From assembly GCA_045616165.1 (NCBI GenBank), contig JAZLGF010000006.1, positions 1 to 31,623 of the forward strand: DNA of 31,623 bases. Direction: 5' to 3'. The notes beneath the pieces are model-generated. The model did not search any database and was not told the origin of the DNA. It was given only the letters and a program-made list of their open reading frames with translations. The stretch's first letter is position 1. Each line of letters starts with the position of its first letter. The stretch comes from RGIG5612 sp045616165. Lineage in GTDB: Bacteria > Bacillota > Clostridia > Lachnospirales > Lachnospiraceae. Shown here piece by piece: positions 30,665 to 31,623 of the stretch. The position numbers and the translations under genes are program-made.

Positions 30665-30904
30665 GTCCGGCGCGCAAACTGCTCACTTGGTCCAAAAGAG
30701 ATGCTGCCGGTAATTCGGGATTTTTCCGAAAATACCGACGTACCACTTATTATTAAGCCAAATGCAGGTATGCCGGGACATGTAAAAAGTCCAGAAAACT
30801 TTGCTGAAATTCTCCAACCAGTATTTCCACTTGTAAGTTATATAGGCGGATGTTGCAACTGCGATGAACGATATATCAGTGAACTAAGGAAAGCTATTGA
30901 GTGA
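30665..30904 (+). pseudogene. C-terminal fragment of a homocysteine S-methyltransferase
   Basis: The frame from the stop at 30662-30664 to the TGA at 30902-30904 encodes ANCSLGPKEMLPVIRDF, LIIKPNAGMPG and IGGCCNCDERYISELRKAIE. These match the end of the cobalamin-dependent or -independent homocysteine S-methyltransferase domain, where the cysteine of ANCS and the CC of GGCC bind zinc. The domain normally spans about 300 residues; here only about 78 remain and the N-terminal barrel strands are missing. There is no start or ribosome binding site for it. It looks like a deletion remnant. Confidence 0.75.
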
Positions 30905-30963
30905 AACATACAACATAATAAAGTTGAAGTTTCTATGGATAAAAAAGAATAAAACTATGACTC

Positions 30964-30999
30964 AGACCTTTGGTTCGATAAGGACTAAAGGCCTTTTTG
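30964..30999 (+). terminator. Terminator after the methyltransferase fragment
   Basis: CCTTTGGT (30967-30974) pairs with ACTAAAGG (30984-30991), with one G-U pair, and is followed by CCTTTTTG. It may be the original terminator of the truncated gene. Confidence 0.7.
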
Positions 31000-31050
31000 T
31001 TTCAACAAATCAGAACTTGTCGAGCTCTTTTCTTGATGCTCGCAGCCCGA

Positions 31051-31092
31051 CCTACTCGTTCCTGGCTCGGGTTCCAACTCGCCGATAACGAG
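31051..31092 (+). repeat. Hairpin element H1, third copy (outer stem broken)
   Basis: The left arm CCTACTCGTT (31051-31060) and the 26-nt loop (31061-31086) match copy A almost perfectly. The right arm keeps only AACGAG (31087-31092), so just six base pairs remain. The sequence that follows (CCACATGG) does not pair with the left arm. Confidence 0.7.
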
Positions 31093-31128
31093 CCACATGG
31101 CTCCACTCGCTCTCTAAAAGATTGAAAC

Positions 31129-31179
31129 GCGAAGCTCGCGGCGCCTGAGCTTAAGAAGGAGCTCGCGCCGTTGCTTCGC
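31129..31179 (+). repeat. Hairpin element H2, copy B
   Basis: GCGAAGC (31129-31135) pairs with GCTTCGC (31173-31179), CGGCGC (31139-31144) with GCGCCG (31165-31170), and GAGCT with AGCTC around TAAGAAGG. The inner 32 bases (31139-31170) are identical to copy A. Confidence 0.72.
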
Positions 31180-31245
31180 TTCTTACGGCAGCTAACTTAT
31201 CTGCGCCATAACACTTATGTCCGCCCGCTGCCTTATTTTATTGGG

Positions 31246-31623
31246 TTTCCCAATATATGAGATTAGTGTCTCTATATTGGGAAACTTTTTTGGCTTTGAG
31301 TAAAGATTTTCCAAATATACGAGATAAGCGTCTCTATATTGAGAAGCTTTTCAGACTTTGAGTATAGTTTTTCCCAATATATGAACGGAGTGTTTATATA
31401 TTGGGAACTTTTTCATAAAAATAATAATTATTTTCCCAATATATTAAAGAAGCATATCTATATTGGGAACTTTTCGAAAACTCTCCCTATAGAAAGATAG
31501 AGTGTTTATAGGGAGAATTTTTTGAATAGAAAGATGGTTATTTTCTCACTATAGAGTAACATACTATCTATAGTGAGAACTTTTTGATGAAATAAATGAT
31601 TTTTTTCTCACTATAGGAAGACA
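31246..31623. repeat. Array of at least seven hairpins with 62-bp period and constant 15-nt loops
   Basis: Hairpin loops lie at 31258-31272, 31320-31334, 31382-31396, 31444-31458, 31492-31506 and 31554-31568, and a seventh begins at 31616. Every complete loop is exactly 15 nt. Loop centres are 62 bp apart, except for one 48-bp step between the fourth and fifth. Arms are 10-12 bp. Units 1, 3 and 4 use CCCAATATA/TATATTGGG, unit 2 a decayed version, unit 5 TCTCCCTATA/TATAGGGAGA, and units 6 and 7 TCTCACTATA/TATAGTGAGA. Each right arm is followed by a T-run. Loop positions 8 (A), 12 (T) and 14 (T) are shared by all complete units. The array continues past the window edge. Confidence 0.9.

Larger units (their letters stand above)
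31023..31179. repeat. Composite two-hairpin intergenic repeat, copy B
   Basis: This is the second copy of the element at 8491-8663, in the same orientation, with H1 (31051-31092) and H2 (31129-31179) in the same order and the same flanking words. The linker is 16 bases shorter overall. A 63-codon open frame across it is an accident of the repeat. Confidence 0.78.

Noticed and set aside
30897..31088. 63-codon open frame
   Set aside because: It has no ribosome binding site and runs across the composite repeat and the terminator at 30964; its peptide is a by-product of the repeat.
31246..31623. CRISPR array
   Set aside because: The repeated parts are not identical; they are inverted arms that covary, the loops are related rather than unique, and no cas genes are visible.
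31246..31623. Series of ordinary intrinsic terminators
   Set aside because: Each stem is followed by Ts, but seven in phase at 62 bp with fixed 15-nt loops and AT-rich stems is not explained by termination of one gene.

Overview
The window is low-GC DNA from a Gram-positive bacterium, most likely a Clostridia-class member of the Bacillota. The evidence is the split transketolase, the gene order hup-rqcP-divIC-tilS-hpt-ftsH, Shine-Dalgarno sites of the GGAGG type, a LexA box of the Bacillus/Clostridium form, and a UvrX/YolD pair. The sporulation genes yabP, yabQ and spoIIE, which normally sit inside this cluster in spore formers, are absent, so the lineage is probably non-sporulating. No rRNA, tRNA, CRISPR array or intact transposase was found.

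Layout. 1-1882: a split transketolase operon. 1892-3452 (minus strand): a YitT-type membrane protein and a PgsA-like CDP-alcohol phosphatidyltransferase, divergent from hup. 3495-8466: housekeeping genes hup, rqcP, divIC, tilS, hpt and ftsH, tightly packed with overlapping start and stop codons. 8467-8764: an intergenic repeat element made of two hairpins. 8765-13441: an accessory block with an HTH-Uma2 nuclease-like protein (minus strand), hipBA, a zinc-ribbon/HTH protein, a NADAR-domain protein and two unknown small proteins. 13558-20134: a DNA-repair block with a perfect LexA box, a UvrX-like Y-family polymerase, a YolD-like protein, uvrB and uvrA. 20144-21736: a small unknown protein (minus strand) and a GMP synthase ATP-pyrophosphatase subunit without its amidotransferase domain. 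21803-24265: an AlbA_2/ATPase-type regulator and a lipoprotein. 24478-29112: an ABC importer of the ribose/galactose type, ordered ATPase, permease, binding protein, permease. 29267-30904: a DUF4143 ATPase behind a terminator-like leader and a broken homocysteine S-methyltransferase fragment. 30905-31623: non-coding DNA with a second copy of the composite repeat, then a strikingly regular array of hairpins that runs off the right edge.

The strongest candidates for something undescribed are the structured non-coding elements. The first is the terminal array: at least seven hairpins whose centres lie 62 bp apart (with one 48-bp step), each with a loop of exactly 15 nt, and with stems that change sequence in a compensating way between units. 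The second is a dispersed hairpin with a nearly invariant 26-nt loop and stems that differ between copies but still pair; one copy lies between yolD and uvrB. Other points worth checking are long inverted repeats around several promoters (hup, hipBA and the AlbA_2 gene), three genes that appear to be leaderless, and an operator motif that recurs as a codon repeat inside the gene it precedes.

All assignments rest on reading motifs and layout by eye. No database search or folding program was run.
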